DNA from: Atopobium sp. oral taxon 416
Lineage (GTDB): Bacteria; Actinomycetota; Coriobacteriia; Coriobacteriales; Atopobiaceae
NCBI RefSeq assembly: GCF_018128285.1
Contig: NZ_CP072380.1
Coordinates: 372,001 to 436,000, forward strand
Length of the DNA stretch: 64,000 bases
Reading direction: 5' to 3'
Position numbers and translations under genes: made by a program. The notes beneath the pieces are model-generated. The model had not been told where the DNA came from, searched no databases, and saw only the letters and a program-made list of their open reading frames with translations. Below, in pieces: positions 17,941-26,335 of this stretch (positions within the stretch are counted from its first letter, which is position 1; each line of letters opens with the position of its first letter).

Positions 17941-18801
17941 ACGTAGTGACCGACTCCGCTACGAAGGTCTACGACGAAACACTGCTCACGAGCGATACGG
18001 CACAATTCGAGTTCGACCTGCCTGCAGTCGATGGCCTCTCTGCCAAGGCGACAGGATTCATCACCGATGTCGGCCTAGCGCCCGTATCGTCGATTACGGA
18101 ATGGGACGCTCCACCGACTATGAGACTATGGCGTGATAGACGGTAAGGTCGGCACGCTCGAAGTGACGCTGGCGGCCGCTGCCGTGACGGCCGAATCTGC
18201 CACGAAGCCCTATGATGGCACGCCTCTTATGGCAGGTACTACGCTTGAAGGCTTCGCCGGCGGCGAGTCTGTGACGGTTGCTACAACAGGATTTCAGACC
18301 GATGTCGGGTCGAGCACCAACACCTATTCTGTAGATTGGAACGGCACAGCAAAGGAGAAGAACTACATGCTTTCCGAGAGCCTGGGCACGCTGACAGTGG
18401 AGAAGAATTCGTCGCTTGTGGTCATCGTAGTACCGACGCTTACGAAGAGCGGAGGACCACTTACAGCAACTGAAGCGGTCGCAGAAGGACTCTCCGATGT
18501 CCGTAGTGCCAAGACTACCTTTTCTGGTTCGCAGACCGATATCGGATCATCTGAAGTCGCTGCCGAGGGCTATCAGATCCTCGACAGTGAAGGAAAAGAT
18601 GCTATGGCAAACTTCACGAATGTCTCTACGGAAATGAGTTTGCTCACGGTGACGCCTGCTTCGCTCACGGCCGTGACGCCTTCTACAAGCAAGGTGCATG
18701 ACGGCGTGGCGCTCACGATGACAGAAGGATCCGAACTTTCATGCCTTGTTGCCGCAGACGAAGACAAGACGACCCTCATCATTATCGGTTCGCAGACCTA
18801 G
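17941..18801 (+). pseudogene. Surface-protein remnant with MBG-type repeats
   Basis: Three to four diverged copies of a beta-sandwich repeat of the MBG/Ig-like kind are seen: TDSATKVYDETLLTS, TAESATKPYDGTPLMAGTTL, then TPSTSKVHDGVALTM, each followed by a G-F-x-T-D-V/I-G-S-S motif. The first copy is in a different frame from the rest (shift at about 18130), and the reading stops at 18799-18801 in mid-repeat, without a wall-anchor LPxTG or other C-terminal sorting signal. No start with a ribosome site is present. It is the leftover middle of a large wall-anchored or secreted adhesin-like protein. Confidence 0.7.
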
Positions 18802-18957
18802 GGAATCCGCAGACAATGCATTGTCGAAACCCTAAAGCTCGGAGAGGCCCCCAGGGGCTGTTTCTCACTGCAATGGGATTGCAGCTTCCTTTCCGTAGGG
18901 CCAAATAGCGCAGGAGAGTGGAGTGGAAGCGAAATAGGGTTTGGATTGTGCGGATGC
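18801..18957. repeat. MITE-like element: imperfect inverted repeat with nested hairpins
   Basis: The two ends of this 157-bp segment are imperfect inverted repeats: the left arm has ATCCGCAGACAAT...AAACCCTA and the right arm TAGGGTTTGGATTGTGCGGAT. A 14-bp perfect palindrome GACAATGCATTGTC (18812-18825) interrupts the left arm. Inside are CTGCAA/TTGCAG and GCTTCC/GGAAGC pairs. There is no coding capacity. It may be a miniature inverted-repeat element or the abutted ends of a lost insertion sequence. Confidence 0.45.
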
Positions 18958-19244
18958 CTCACGTTGGACGACGCTTTGCTCCCACGCGTCTTTCCGGAAT
19001 CTAGAAGAACATCATCAGTTGCAGATGGGCAACGTCTGCTTATTTCTATGGTGCAGAGCAAGCACTTTCATGCCGAACAACAACGATTTACTACCGTTTA
19101 CAGAAAAGCGATCCAAAGGGTAGCGGTAGCCCAAAAATCCGCTTGAAACGCAAGCTCAATGAGTGTAGAAATGTACCTAAGCGGTAATTGTACGGACAAC
19201 CGAACAATCAGTAATCGTATCAATAAACATGCGATGATGAGTGG
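18958..19244. other. Intergenic region before the aldolase operon
   Basis: No gene is seen. A small hairpin GCTTG-AAACG-CAAGC lies at 19141-19155, and an inverted repeat TTGT-ACGG-ACAA near 19188-19199 could be an operator. AT-rich sequence at 19200-19235 may hold the promoter, but no convincing -35/-10 pair was found. Confidence 0.3.
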
Positions 19245-20102
19245 ATGGAACGGAAGGACATGTACACCACACTAAAGAATGTTCTTGCCGAAGCGTCAGA
19301 GCTGAATATGGCAATTGGTGCTTTTAACACGCATAACCTTGAGATGGTTCAGGCGATTGTTAAGGCTGCAAACAACCAAAAGACCCCTGTCATCATCCAA
19401 ACTTCCGAGGGAACCGCCATGTATGTTGGAATGAAGACTCTCGTTGCGGTGTGCAAGTCTCTCGCAGATGAGTATGGGGTCGATGTCGACCTTCACCTCG
19501 ATCACGCCAAGAAATGGGACAACATTCGCGAGGCTGTGGATGCTGGCTTTGGCTCTGTTATGTATGACGGATCCGCGCTTCCCTTCAAGGAAAATGTCCT
19601 TGGCACTAAGCGTGTTGTTGAGTACGCCCACGCTGCTGGTGCTTCGGTTGAGGCTGAGCTTGGTACGGTTGGTGGGACCGAGGATGGCGTCGTTGTAGAC
19701 TCGGACGCTGTTCGCCTCACCGAGCCGTCCCAGGCAGTCGAATTCATTGACAAGACTGATATCGATGCTCTTGCAGTTGCTATTGGTACGAATCACGGTC
19801 AGTACAAGTCCAAAACTCACATCAACTTTGAAGTTCTAAAGTCGATCTATGAGGTGGCCAAGCGTCCGCTGGTCATTCACGGCGGAACTGGCGTTTCAGA
19901 CGAGGACATTCATCACGTGATTGATCTTGGCATCCGTAAGTTCAATGTTGGCACTGAGCTCCTGGTGCAGTGGAACAGGAAGTCCAAGGAGCTCTATGAC
20001 ACCAACAAGGAGAACACCTCAAACAGGAATAATGTCATTCCTGCCCTTGAGGCGATCACCAAGGTTGTCGAGTATAAGATCAGCCTGTTTAAGAATATCT
20101 AG
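19245..20102 (+). CDS. Class II ketose-bisphosphate aldolase (GatY/KbaY/Fba type)
   Basis: A 285-residue zinc-dependent aldolase. It shows the conserved AFNTHNLEMVQAIV, HLDHAKKWD (zinc and catalytic residues), VEAELGTVGGTEDG, TNHGQYK and VIHGGTGVSDEDI (zinc His and phosphate-binding loop) motifs. Family members split fructose- or tagatose-1,6-bisphosphate, or related ketose phosphates, into dihydroxyacetone phosphate and an aldehyde. It heads an operon with a sugar kinase and an ascorbate-type PTS, so it probably carries out the last step of that pathway. ATG 19245 or ATG 19260 are both possible; a GGAAGG lies just 2 bases before the second, too close to decide. Confidence 0.9.
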   Translation: MERKDMYTTLKNVLAEASELNMAIGAFNTHNLEMVQAIVKAANNQKTPVIIQTSEGTAMYVGMKTLVAVCKSLADEYGVDVDLHLDHAKKWDNIREAVDAGFGSVMYDGSALPFKENVLGTKRVVEYAHAAGASVEAELGTVGGTEDGVVVDSDAVRLTEPSQAVEFIDKTDIDALAVAIGTNHGQYKSKTHINFEVLKSIYEVAKRPLVIHGGTGVSDEDIHHVIDLGIRKFNVGTELLVQWNRKSKELYDTNKENTSNRNNVIPALEAITKVVEYKISLFKNI

Positions 20103-20147
20103 TTGGTGCTGGTGCAAGCGGAGAACGGAAACTTTGGGGATGGAAAC

Positions 20148-21068
20148 ATGAGCATTTTCTGCGTCGGCCAAGCTGCGTATGACATTACTGCGCGGGTAGA
20201 TGAAGACATCGTCCCTGACCAAAAATACCGCCTTACGACGCACACTGAGTGCCCAGGTGCTCCAGCTCTCAATGGCGCATGTGTTTGTGGCAAGTGGGGT
20301 GCGTCTTCCTATCTGGTTGCTCGCATCGGCGAGGATGCTTGCGGTACGATAATTAAGAATCAGGTGCGTAGCTGCGGCGTCAATCTCGACTATCTGCTTG
20401 ATGCGCCAGGAGTGTCGACTTCGTTCAGCTTCATCGTTGCTAATGGTAAGACGGGAACCCGCACCATTTTTAACTTCCCGTCCCAGTCAATCGAGGCAAA
20501 CGTTCGGTTCCCAGAGGAAGCGCCAGACGTTATTCTCTGCGATGGACACGAGCCAGAGGCAACCATTGCATTTACGAAGCGGTTCCCTCAGGTAGCGGTA
20601 GTGGTTGACGCGGGGACTTGCTGTGAGTCCACGATGCAGACCGCGTGTGTATCAGATTACATTGTCAGCTCCAGGGCATTTGTCGAGCAGTACACAGGTA
20701 AGTCGCTCCCTCAAGACGACGAGGGGATTGTAGAGGTTCTGCATGCCCTGGGGGAGATCAATCCAGGATGCAAGGTAGCGGTGACGCTTGGTCCTGAGGG
20801 GCTTGTCTACCTCGAGGACAACGAGCTTGTTCGGATGCCGGCGTTCCCGGCAAACGCTGTCGATTCTACTGGCGCAGGCGACATCTTCCACGGGGCGTTT
20901 GCATACGGGCTTTCACGCGGACTGAGTTTTGCCGATTGCCTGACTCTGGGATCGATGACGGCTTCCATCTCCGCCGCGAAGATGGGTAGTCAGCGTTCGA
21001 TTCCCGAGCTTGACGAAGTGCTTGACGCCCTTGAAGCGCACGGTATTGCTATCGCAGGGCTTCGCTAA
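20148..21068 (+). CDS. PfkB-family carbohydrate kinase
   Basis: A 306-residue ribokinase-fold enzyme. The C-terminal signature VDSTGAGDIFHGAFAYGL carries the catalytic Asp and anion hole; VALTLGPEGLVYLED-like sequence and a GAPALNGACVCGKWGA substrate loop are present. It would phosphorylate the sugar phosphate delivered by the PTS to make the aldolase substrate (inference from neighbours). The ATG at 20148 was chosen with GGGGA at 20136-20140; 45 bases separate it from the aldolase stop. It is diverged from the second kinase of this family at 55654, consistent with a different substrate. Confidence 0.9.
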   Translation: MSIFCVGQAAYDITARVDEDIVPDQKYRLTTHTECPGAPALNGACVCGKWGASSYLVARIGEDACGTIIKNQVRSCGVNLDYLLDAPGVSTSFSFIVANGKTGTRTIFNFPSQSIEANVRFPEEAPDVILCDGHEPEATIAFTKRFPQVAVVVDAGTCCESTMQTACVSDYIVSSRAFVEQYTGKSLPQDDEGIVEVLHALGEINPGCKVAVTLGPEGLVYLEDNELVRMPAFPANAVDSTGAGDIFHGAFAYGLSRGLSFADCLTLGSMTASISAAKMGSQRSIPELDEVLDALEAHGIAIAGLR

Positions 21069-21116
21069 TTCCATCTCTACCAGGACTTATGAGAAAAGAC
21101 TGAAAGGACGAGATTC

Positions 21117-21587
21117 ATGTCGGATAAGTTTGACATGAAGGACATGGTTAGGCTCCAGAATATCCAGATTATGGACTCTGTGGATACTTGGGAAGATGCC
21201 GTGAGGGCGAGCCTAAAGCCCCTCGTAGACGGAGGGTATGCCGAGCCGCGTTATGCAGAGAATGTTATTGCTGACATCGAGAGCGTGGGCCCATACATTG
21301 TCCTGACTGATGACATTGCACTGATTCATGCGCGTCCCGAGGAAGGGGCAATTAAGACCCAAATGGGTCTGACACTCCTTCGCAATCCCATCCGGTTTGA
21401 AGGGTCTGACAGTGACGTGACTTTGCTGTTTGCACTTGCGGCACAGGACTTCACATCACACGTTGACGCGATTCGCGTCCTTGCCAATCTCTGTATGGAC
21501 GAGTCAAAGGTAGAGCAGCTCAAGTCCTGCTCTACTCAAGAAGAAATCTTTAATCTGCTCATGGACGAGTCTGAATCTAGCAACTGA
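21117..21587 (+). CDS. PTS EIIA component, mannitol/fructose-ascorbate type
   Basis: A 156-residue EIIA of the PTS_EIIA_2 family (PF00359). The phosphorylated His is about residue 71 in the motif IALIHARPEEGAIKTQMGLT, followed by LLFALAAQD and LANLCMDE. It passes phosphate from HPr to the EIIB coded next. The H-A-R-P-x-x-G motif is that of UlaC/SgaA-like proteins. The gene lies 48 bases after the kinase with a GAAAGGACGAG ribosome site. Confidence 0.9.
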   Translation: MSDKFDMKDMVRLQNIQIMDSVDTWEDAVRASLKPLVDGGYAEPRYAENVIADIESVGPYIVLTDDIALIHARPEEGAIKTQMGLTLLRNPIRFEGSDSDVTLLFALAAQDFTSHVDAIRVLANLCMDESKVEQLKSCSTQEEIFNLLMDESESSN

Positions 21588-21639
21588 GCGGGGCTGACCT
21601 TGCTAATAGAGATCGATTAGATACGAAGGGAGGTACATC

Positions 21640-21939
21640 ATGGTAAGAATCGTGGCAGTGTGTGGCGCTGGCCTTGGTAGCAGCTTTGCCTGCCAGATGG
21701 CAATCGAGCAGGCGATGCAGGCCCTTGGCGTAAACGCGAAGGTTAGTCACACCGATACTTCGACAATTTCTGCAATCATCGATGACGCAGATGTTGTTGT
21801 CTCTGGTAAGAACTACCAGAAGCTCATGGAAAAGAAGAACCTTCATAAGCCTGTGGTTTTCCTTGATCGTCTGGTCGACAAGGTCGAGATTACTGAGAAG
21901 CTCACTCCGATCCTTAAGGAGATGAGGGAGCTCAAGTAG
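21640..21939 (+). CDS. PTS EIIB component, ascorbate type
   Basis: A 99-residue EIIB of the lactose/ascorbate fold (PF02302). The phosphocysteine is residue 8 in IVAVCGAGLGSSFACQM, the UlaB-type P-loop. The second half (DADVVVSGKNYQKL... PVVFLDRLVD) is typical of the family. It phosphorylates the sugar during uptake through the EIIC coded downstream. A GGGAGG ribosome site precedes the ATG. Confidence 0.92.
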   Translation: MVRIVAVCGAGLGSSFACQMAIEQAMQALGVNAKVSHTDTSTISAIIDDADVVVSGKNYQKLMEKKNLHKPVVFLDRLVDKVEITEKLTPILKEMRELK

Positions 21940-22003
21940 TGTAGCCAGAAGGTCTTCGTTTTTTGATTGCAAGCTCTCATTTTACTAGAAGAAAGAGGAT
22001 GAA

Positions 22004-23311
22004 ATGGCTGTCCTGAATTGGATTGTTAGCAACATTTTGACTCAGGCGTCAATCATCATCGCCCTCATCGCCTTCCTTGGTCTTGTGCTTCAGAAGAAGC
22101 CTGCCAACGAGGTATTCGCGGGTACGATGAAGACGCTCTTCGGCTTCATGATCCTGTCTGCCGGCTCCAGTGTACTTCAGGGTTCGCTGCAGTACTTTGG
22201 CAACGTGTTCAATTCTGCGTTCCAGATTGGTGCAAGCGGAGGGGCAGTAGTTGCTTCGATTGAGGGCATTAACGGCCAGGCTATGACCAATCTTGGCCTG
22301 GGTTCCGAGATTTCGATCGTTCTGCTCGGTATCTTCATTGTGAACCTGATTATTGCTAGGTTCACCAGGTTCAAGTACATCTTCCTAACCGGACAGGCCC
22401 TGCTCTGGGAGTCTACGCTCGCGGTTGTCTTTACATGGTTCCTTGGTCTGCGTGGTCTGCCCCTGATTCTCCTCGCCTCTCTCGTTGGCGGCTGCTTCGC
22501 AACCTTTATGCCGGCAATCGCTCAGCCGGTGGTTCGTAAGATCACAGGTAGTGATGACATTGCCCTTGGCCACTTCTGCACCATTGGCTACATGGTTACT
22601 GCTGGCGTCGCAAAGCTCTTTGGCGATTCGAGCCACTCCGCCGAGGACGTGAAGATTCCCGAGAAGCTGGACTTCCTGAATGATACGTACCTCGCTGTCT
22701 TTACCATCATGCTGCCGTTCTATATCATCGCTGCAGCAATTGCCGGTCCTGAGGCCTGCACAAGCGTAGCGGCTGATCTTGGCCTTTCGACCAGTCTTAA
22801 CTTCATCGTCCAGGCATTCCTCGAGTGTTGTACCTTCGTTATTGGCCTCTATATCCTGATGATGGGCGTCCGGCAGCTCCTCGATAACATCGTGCCTGCC
22901 TTCCAGGGCATCTCGATGAAGCTCGTCCCTGGTGCCAAGCCCGCTCTGGACTGTCCCGTGCTATTCCCCTATGCTCCGAACAGTGTCATCCTCGGCTTTA
23001 TCTTTACTACCATCGGCTCCATCATCGGCATGCTCATCTCTCCGGTTACTGGCTATTTCGTAATCCCCGGCGTCATGTCGAACTTCTTCGCTGGTGGCAC
23101 TGCAGGCATCTTCGGCAACGCTGCCGGTGGTCGCCGTGGTCTGGTCATCGGCTGCATCGTGCATGGTATCTTCATCATGCTCATGCCCGCCCTTCTCACC
23201 CCGATGCTCGCGCAGATTGGTTTTGTCAATCTCACCTGTACCGACGTGGACACCGTGTCCACTGGTTTCCTGCTTTACGGCATCAAGTGCCTCGTTGGGC
23301 TCTTTGCCTAG
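22004..23311 (+). CDS. PTS EIIC permease, ascorbate (UlaA/SgaT) family
   Basis: A 435-residue membrane permease with about 11-12 helices belonging to the AG superfamily UlaA group: early QKKPANEVFAGTMKTLFGF, the glycine-rich NLGLGSEISIVLLG region, and GGRRGLVIGCIVHGIFIML near the C-terminus. It translocates the sugar with phosphorylation by the EIIB. In the ascorbate pathway the downstream enzymes are a lactonase, decarboxylase and epimerases; here they are replaced by a kinase and an aldolase, so the substrate is probably a different sugar or polyol. Confidence 0.92.
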   Translation: MAVLNWIVSNILTQASIIIALIAFLGLVLQKKPANEVFAGTMKTLFGFMILSAGSSVLQGSLQYFGNVFNSAFQIGASGGAVVASIEGINGQAMTNLGLGSEISIVLLGIFIVNLIIARFTRFKYIFLTGQALLWESTLAVVFTWFLGLRGLPLILLASLVGGCFATFMPAIAQPVVRKITGSDDIALGHFCTIGYMVTAGVAKLFGDSSHSAEDVKIPEKLDFLNDTYLAVFTIMLPFYIIAAAIAGPEACTSVAADLGLSTSLNFIVQAFLECCTFVIGLYILMMGVRQLLDNIVPAFQGISMKLVPGAKPALDCPVLFPYAPNSVILGFIFTTIGSIIGMLISPVTGYFVIPGVMSNFFAGGTAGIFGNAAGGRRGLVIGCIVHGIFIMLMPALLTPMLAQIGFVNLTCTDVDTVSTGFLLYGIKCLVGLFA

Positions 23312-23380
23312 TTTTATCTGTAGGGGGCTGGTCGCAATTCATGGCCAGCTCCCTCTTCCCGTTTTGGAGGTTTGAGTGAA

Positions 23381-23773
23381 ATGATTTTTTCCCGCAGGAA
23401 GAGCAAGGAGTTCAAGCCCGAGGAGCCCGCCACCGAGGCTGAATCCAAGCCTGATCACGACGAGTTAGTTCGCCAGGCGGATGACTTGATTTCTCAAATA
23501 GAGAATGTAGGCGGAGTAGAGAAGTGCAACTTGCTTGAACGTCGTGGCGAGGCTCTCATGTCTGCAGGTGAGGACGATGCTGCTATCGAGGCGTTCGAAG
23601 GATGTATCAAGGCCGGAAGGCGCATGGGTGTTCCGTACCGTTCTCTCACAGCACTTTACAACCGCAAGCGCAGGATTGCAGCGGAGCAGGGAGACGAGGA
23701 AGGTGCAAAGCTCTACCTTGACAAGTTGCAGAGCCTCATGCAGAGTTCGAAGGACTTGTTGCGTGGCAAGTAA
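23381..23773 (+). CDS. Small TPR-like protein of the PTS operon
   Basis: A 130-residue soluble protein without a recognised family. After an acidic, charged first 30 residues it is helical with a tetratricopeptide-like pattern (NLLERRGEALMSAGEDDAAI then EAFEGCIKAGRRMG; YNRKRRIAAEQGDEEGAKLY). The ATG 23381 has GGAGG 10 bases upstream, while the TTG at 23372 is too close to it. It lies between the permease and a P-loop kinase in the same direction and probably shares their transcript; a role in regulation or protein binding is only a guess. Confidence 0.75.
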   Translation: MIFSRRKSKEFKPEEPATEAESKPDHDELVRQADDLISQIENVGGVEKCNLLERRGEALMSAGEDDAAIEAFEGCIKAGRRMGVPYRSLTALYNRKRRIAAEQGDEEGAKLYLDKLQSLMQSSKDLLRGK

Positions 23774-23815
23774 CACGTAATTAGACATCAGTATGAAAAT
23801 GAGGATGGGCATTGA

Positions 23816-24430
23816 ATGAGAAAGATGCTGATTCTTCTCGCGGGTTATCCGGCAACGGGTAAGTCGACGTTCTGTAAGGAGCTGCTTGGAAGGCATCCCG
23901 AACTGCCTGTGATTGCTCCCGATGATATTAAGGAGCAGGTTTGGGATGAGTTTGGCTTTGATACGGCAGAGGAGAAGGCCAAGCTGGAAAAAGTGGTATG
24001 GGAGCGTTACTACAAGAAGCTCGAAGAATGTATGCCACAGGGGGAGAGCCTTGTTAGCGACTATCCCTTCTCCGATAAGCAAAGGCCGACGTTGGCCAAG
24101 CTCGTTGCTAAGTATGGTTACCACGCCATCACGGTGCGTTTTGTGGGGGGCTTGGACGAGATTTACAAGAGGTCGCTAAAGCGCGACCTGTCTCAGGAGA
24201 GACACCTGGGGCATCTTATGAACCATTACCGTAAGGGCGATTACCTTGCGGATAGAACAAAGGCAGATGCGCTGGTAACGCGCGAGCTGCTGGAACGCCG
24301 TTGCATAGAAAAAGGCTACAGTTCATTTGTGCTAGGGGATTTGGTTGAAGTGGACGCAACTGATATCGCCTCGGTTGACGAGGCGGCCGTGGTTGATCAA
24401 GTTGAGGCGCTTGCAGAGAAGTATGCATAG
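23816..24430 (+). CDS. P-loop kinase (AAA_33/zeta-toxin-like)
   Basis: A 204-residue predicted nucleotide-binding kinase. The Walker A GYPATGKST lies at residues 10-18, followed by APDDIKEQVWDEFGF, a typical pattern in AAA_33 kinases for small molecules. A helical lid (QERHLGHLMNHY) follows. Members phosphorylate sugars, nucleosides or polynucleotide ends, or act as zeta toxins. No antitoxin partner is seen, and the operon position suggests a metabolic kinase. It is the last gene before a GC-rich gap. Confidence 0.78.
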   Translation: MRKMLILLAGYPATGKSTFCKELLGRHPELPVIAPDDIKEQVWDEFGFDTAEEKAKLEKVVWERYYKKLEECMPQGESLVSDYPFSDKQRPTLAKLVAKYGYHAITVRFVGGLDEIYKRSLKRDLSQERHLGHLMNHYRKGDYLADRTKADALVTRELLERRCIEKGYSSFVLGDLVEVDATDIASVDEAAVVDQVEALAEKYA

Positions 24431-25140
24431 ACTGATATGCCCCATGCGTTTTATATGCCCATCAGCCTGCCAATCGGCAATGGCGTCCCAGATCCGGATG
24501 GTTGGTCCGGATCTGGGGCCAGGGCATGTCTGCAGCCGTGGCATGCAGCCTTTCTGCTCTCGCGGACTCCGTGTCGCCATCTCCGCATTTGCGGATACAG
24601 CGAGAAATGCGCTCTCGGGGCCCACGTCCGTGAGGCAGGAGAGCGGGGTCGCATGGGGCTTCCATCTTGTTCCGGATCCGGAGGCGAGTGCCTGGTCGCC
24701 GAGCTATGTAGCCCATGGCACGCGGCCGCCGGCGCACTTCCGGAGAGCGGCGTTGCGTCCGTCCCATATAGCGAGGCGGCGCTCCCACCGAGCCATGTAT
24801 CGTGCTGCTTGCTCCATGCAGGCCTGAGATTCCCGCTTGGACGGCTCCTGTTCGCAGGGCGTGTAGGGTTTGCTCCGAAGTCCCCGGCGCTGCCCATTCC
24901 GCTGCATCCGATGCTCCAGGACTGCCGGAGAGCCTTCCCAGGGCTGTCTCGCCGGCCTTCGTGCCAAGAGCCGCGATAGCTATCAATCTAGCATGCACAT
25001 CTATCGCCGCGGAGTTGCCATGGCCGGCGGCGCCGAACCTGCCCATCCGACACCTTCCGCCTCGCCGGTCCCAACCATATCTCCGGTGCAAGGGGGTGGG
25101 ATGGCATCGGGACCGGATGCTGATGGACATATCGTCTACT
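24431..25140. other. GC-rich, structure-rich stretch without a recognisable gene
   Basis: About 710 bp that is clearly richer in GC than its surroundings. Because of this, long open frames appear on both strands, but none has a family motif or ribosome site. It contains several perfect inverted repeats, including one at 24487-24517 and TCCGCA-TT-TGCGGA at 24582-24595. It did not match the conserved cores of RNase P RNA or tmRNA by eye. It could be a decayed foreign insertion or a structured RNA. Confidence 0.4.
24487..24517. repeat. Perfect 12-bp inverted repeat (hairpin) after the PTS operon
   Basis: CCCAGATCCGGA, a 7-base loop, and its exact complement TCCGGATCTGGG. It lies 57 bases after the kinase stop, where a terminator is expected, but no T run follows. 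It may stop transcription weakly, protect the mRNA 3' end, or be the mark of an inserted element. Confidence 0.6.
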
Positions 25141-25191
25141 GGACTTATACTTGTATATTATGCTTGTAAATTAAAGATATCTGAGTATTGA

Positions 25192-25226
25192 TTGGTACAT
25201 GGTTAACCAACTGGAAGTTTGATAAT
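25192..25226 (+). promoter_or_regulatory. Candidate operator and -10 box upstream of the GntR regulator
   Basis: An inverted repeat TTGGT-(9)-ACCAA spans 25192-25210, with the perfect palindrome GGTTAACC at its centre-right (25201-25208). A -10-like GATAAT follows at 25221-25226, 63 bases before the regulator start. The arrangement suits autoregulation by the GntR protein, but no second copy of the motif was found before the aldolase operon. Confidence 0.35.
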
Positions 25227-25288
25227 ACAGCTGTAGTGTACAAAAGCATTTGTATTCCATAAGTCGAAAATGTAAGCGAGCATGCATC

Positions 25289-26053
25289 ATGGGAATAGCA
25301 ATAACTGAGACAAGGTCCCTCGATCCAACTTCTCATGAGCAGCTGTACTACCAGCTGTATGACATACTCTTCCAGGAGATAACGGGGGGTTCTCTGGCGG
25401 TTGGCGACTTTGTCCCGTCAGAGACAAAGCTCGTAGAGCAGTTTGGAATTAGCCGAGAAACGGCTCGTAAGGCCATGCAGATGCTGGTGGAAGATGGCCT
25501 TATTGAGCGCAGGCGTGGAGTTGGATCGGTTGTTGTTGCAACTCGCCCCAAGACAGCCCTTAACTGGGCCTCTTCTGCTCTTAAATTGATAGATGACCAG
25601 CCTACCAATGCAGTCGGGAAAGTTGAGAAGCACATATTGAGTTCTGGCGTGGTTCTTGCGGACTCCAAAGCCTCAGGGGCCCTCAATCTTCCTCTTGATA
25701 CGCCGCTCTTTCGCCTTGATCGAGTTAGATGCAAGGGGGAAACGCCATACTATCGCGAGACCGTTTGCTTGGAGGCAGGCTATGTCCCTAATGCACCTGA
25801 GCACGACTTCTCAAAGGAGTCGCTTCGTGCGTATTACAAGAACGTGCTTCATGTATCTTGGACTCGAGCTACCCAGATAATGAGGTCCACGGGGGCCGAC
25901 GAGGAGACGGCAGTAATTCTGCATGTAGAACCCGGCTTTCCTCTTCTTGTTGTTACACGTGTCTCCTTTGATGCTAATGGCATTCCTCGTGAGTACGGTG
26001 TGTGGAAGTATCGCTCGGACCTGTACTATCTTGAAATGTCTCTAGTTAAGTAA
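25289..26053 (+). CDS. GntR-family (HutC subfamily, UTRA) transcriptional regulator
   Basis: A 254-residue regulator. The N-terminal winged helix (residues about 10-80) reads QLYYQLYDILFQEI, GDFVPSETKLVEQFGISRET then ARKAMQMLVEDGLIERRRGV, the classic GntR pattern. Residues 95-250 are a UTRA ligand domain (PLFRLDRVRCKGETPYYRE; VTRVSFDANGIPREYG). HutC-type regulators bind sugar phosphates or similar effectors, so it probably controls the PTS-aldolase operon upstream. ATG 25289 gives the usual short N-terminal arm; an earlier in-frame TTG at 25250 is unlikely. Confidence 0.9.
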   Translation: MGIAITETRSLDPTSHEQLYYQLYDILFQEITGGSLAVGDFVPSETKLVEQFGISRETARKAMQMLVEDGLIERRRGVGSVVVATRPKTALNWASSALKLIDDQPTNAVGKVEKHILSSGVVLADSKASGALNLPLDTPLFRLDRVRCKGETPYYRETVCLEAGYVPNAPEHDFSKESLRAYYKNVLHVSWTRATQIMRSTGADEETAVILHVEPGFPLLVVTRVSFDANGIPREYGVWKYRSDLYYLEMSLVK

Positions 26054-26335
26054 AGCGACATGCCATAGCTCTGTAGGTAGGTATCTGACAACTAGAGAAA
26101 CGATGGTTAATTCAGCTCGATGAGGTCGCTGGGGTCACACGCTGTATGTCGCTGGCTCAAAATGTTTCGAACCGTGCAGTTCCCATACCCACATAGATAC
26201 CTATCTGTCTTCTGGATATGGTATAGCTACATCCAGCATATCCAAAAGGCAGATATGGACAGCCAGATGAGCGTTTAAGACCTTAAATCCTAAGGTCTGA
26301 GGAGAAAGACCCGGCGAGAGACATTCCTGGAGCGG
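26054..26335. other. Intergenic region with several hairpins
   Basis: No gene. Inverted repeats include TAGGTATCT (26078-26086) with AGATACCTA (26195-26203), GGATATG with CATATCC near 26214-26243, and a perfect stem AGACCTTA-AATCC-TAAGGTCT at 26278-26298. None is followed by a T run. These may be ends of lost mobile elements or a weak terminator for the regulator gene. Confidence 0.4.

Noticed and set aside
23816-24430. P-loop protein as a zeta-type toxin
   Set aside because: No epsilon-like antitoxin gene is adjacent and it lies in a sugar operon; a metabolic kinase is more likely.
24487-24517. Perfect hairpin as a rho-independent terminator
   Set aside because: No T run follows, so I list it as an inverted repeat only.
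24462-25130. A 222-codon - strand frame in the GC-rich gap
   Set aside because: Similar-length frames exist on the other strand, with no motif or ribosome site; explained by high GC content.
24431-25140. GC-rich stretch as RNase P RNA or tmRNA
   Set aside because: The conserved core sequences of these RNAs were not found by eye.
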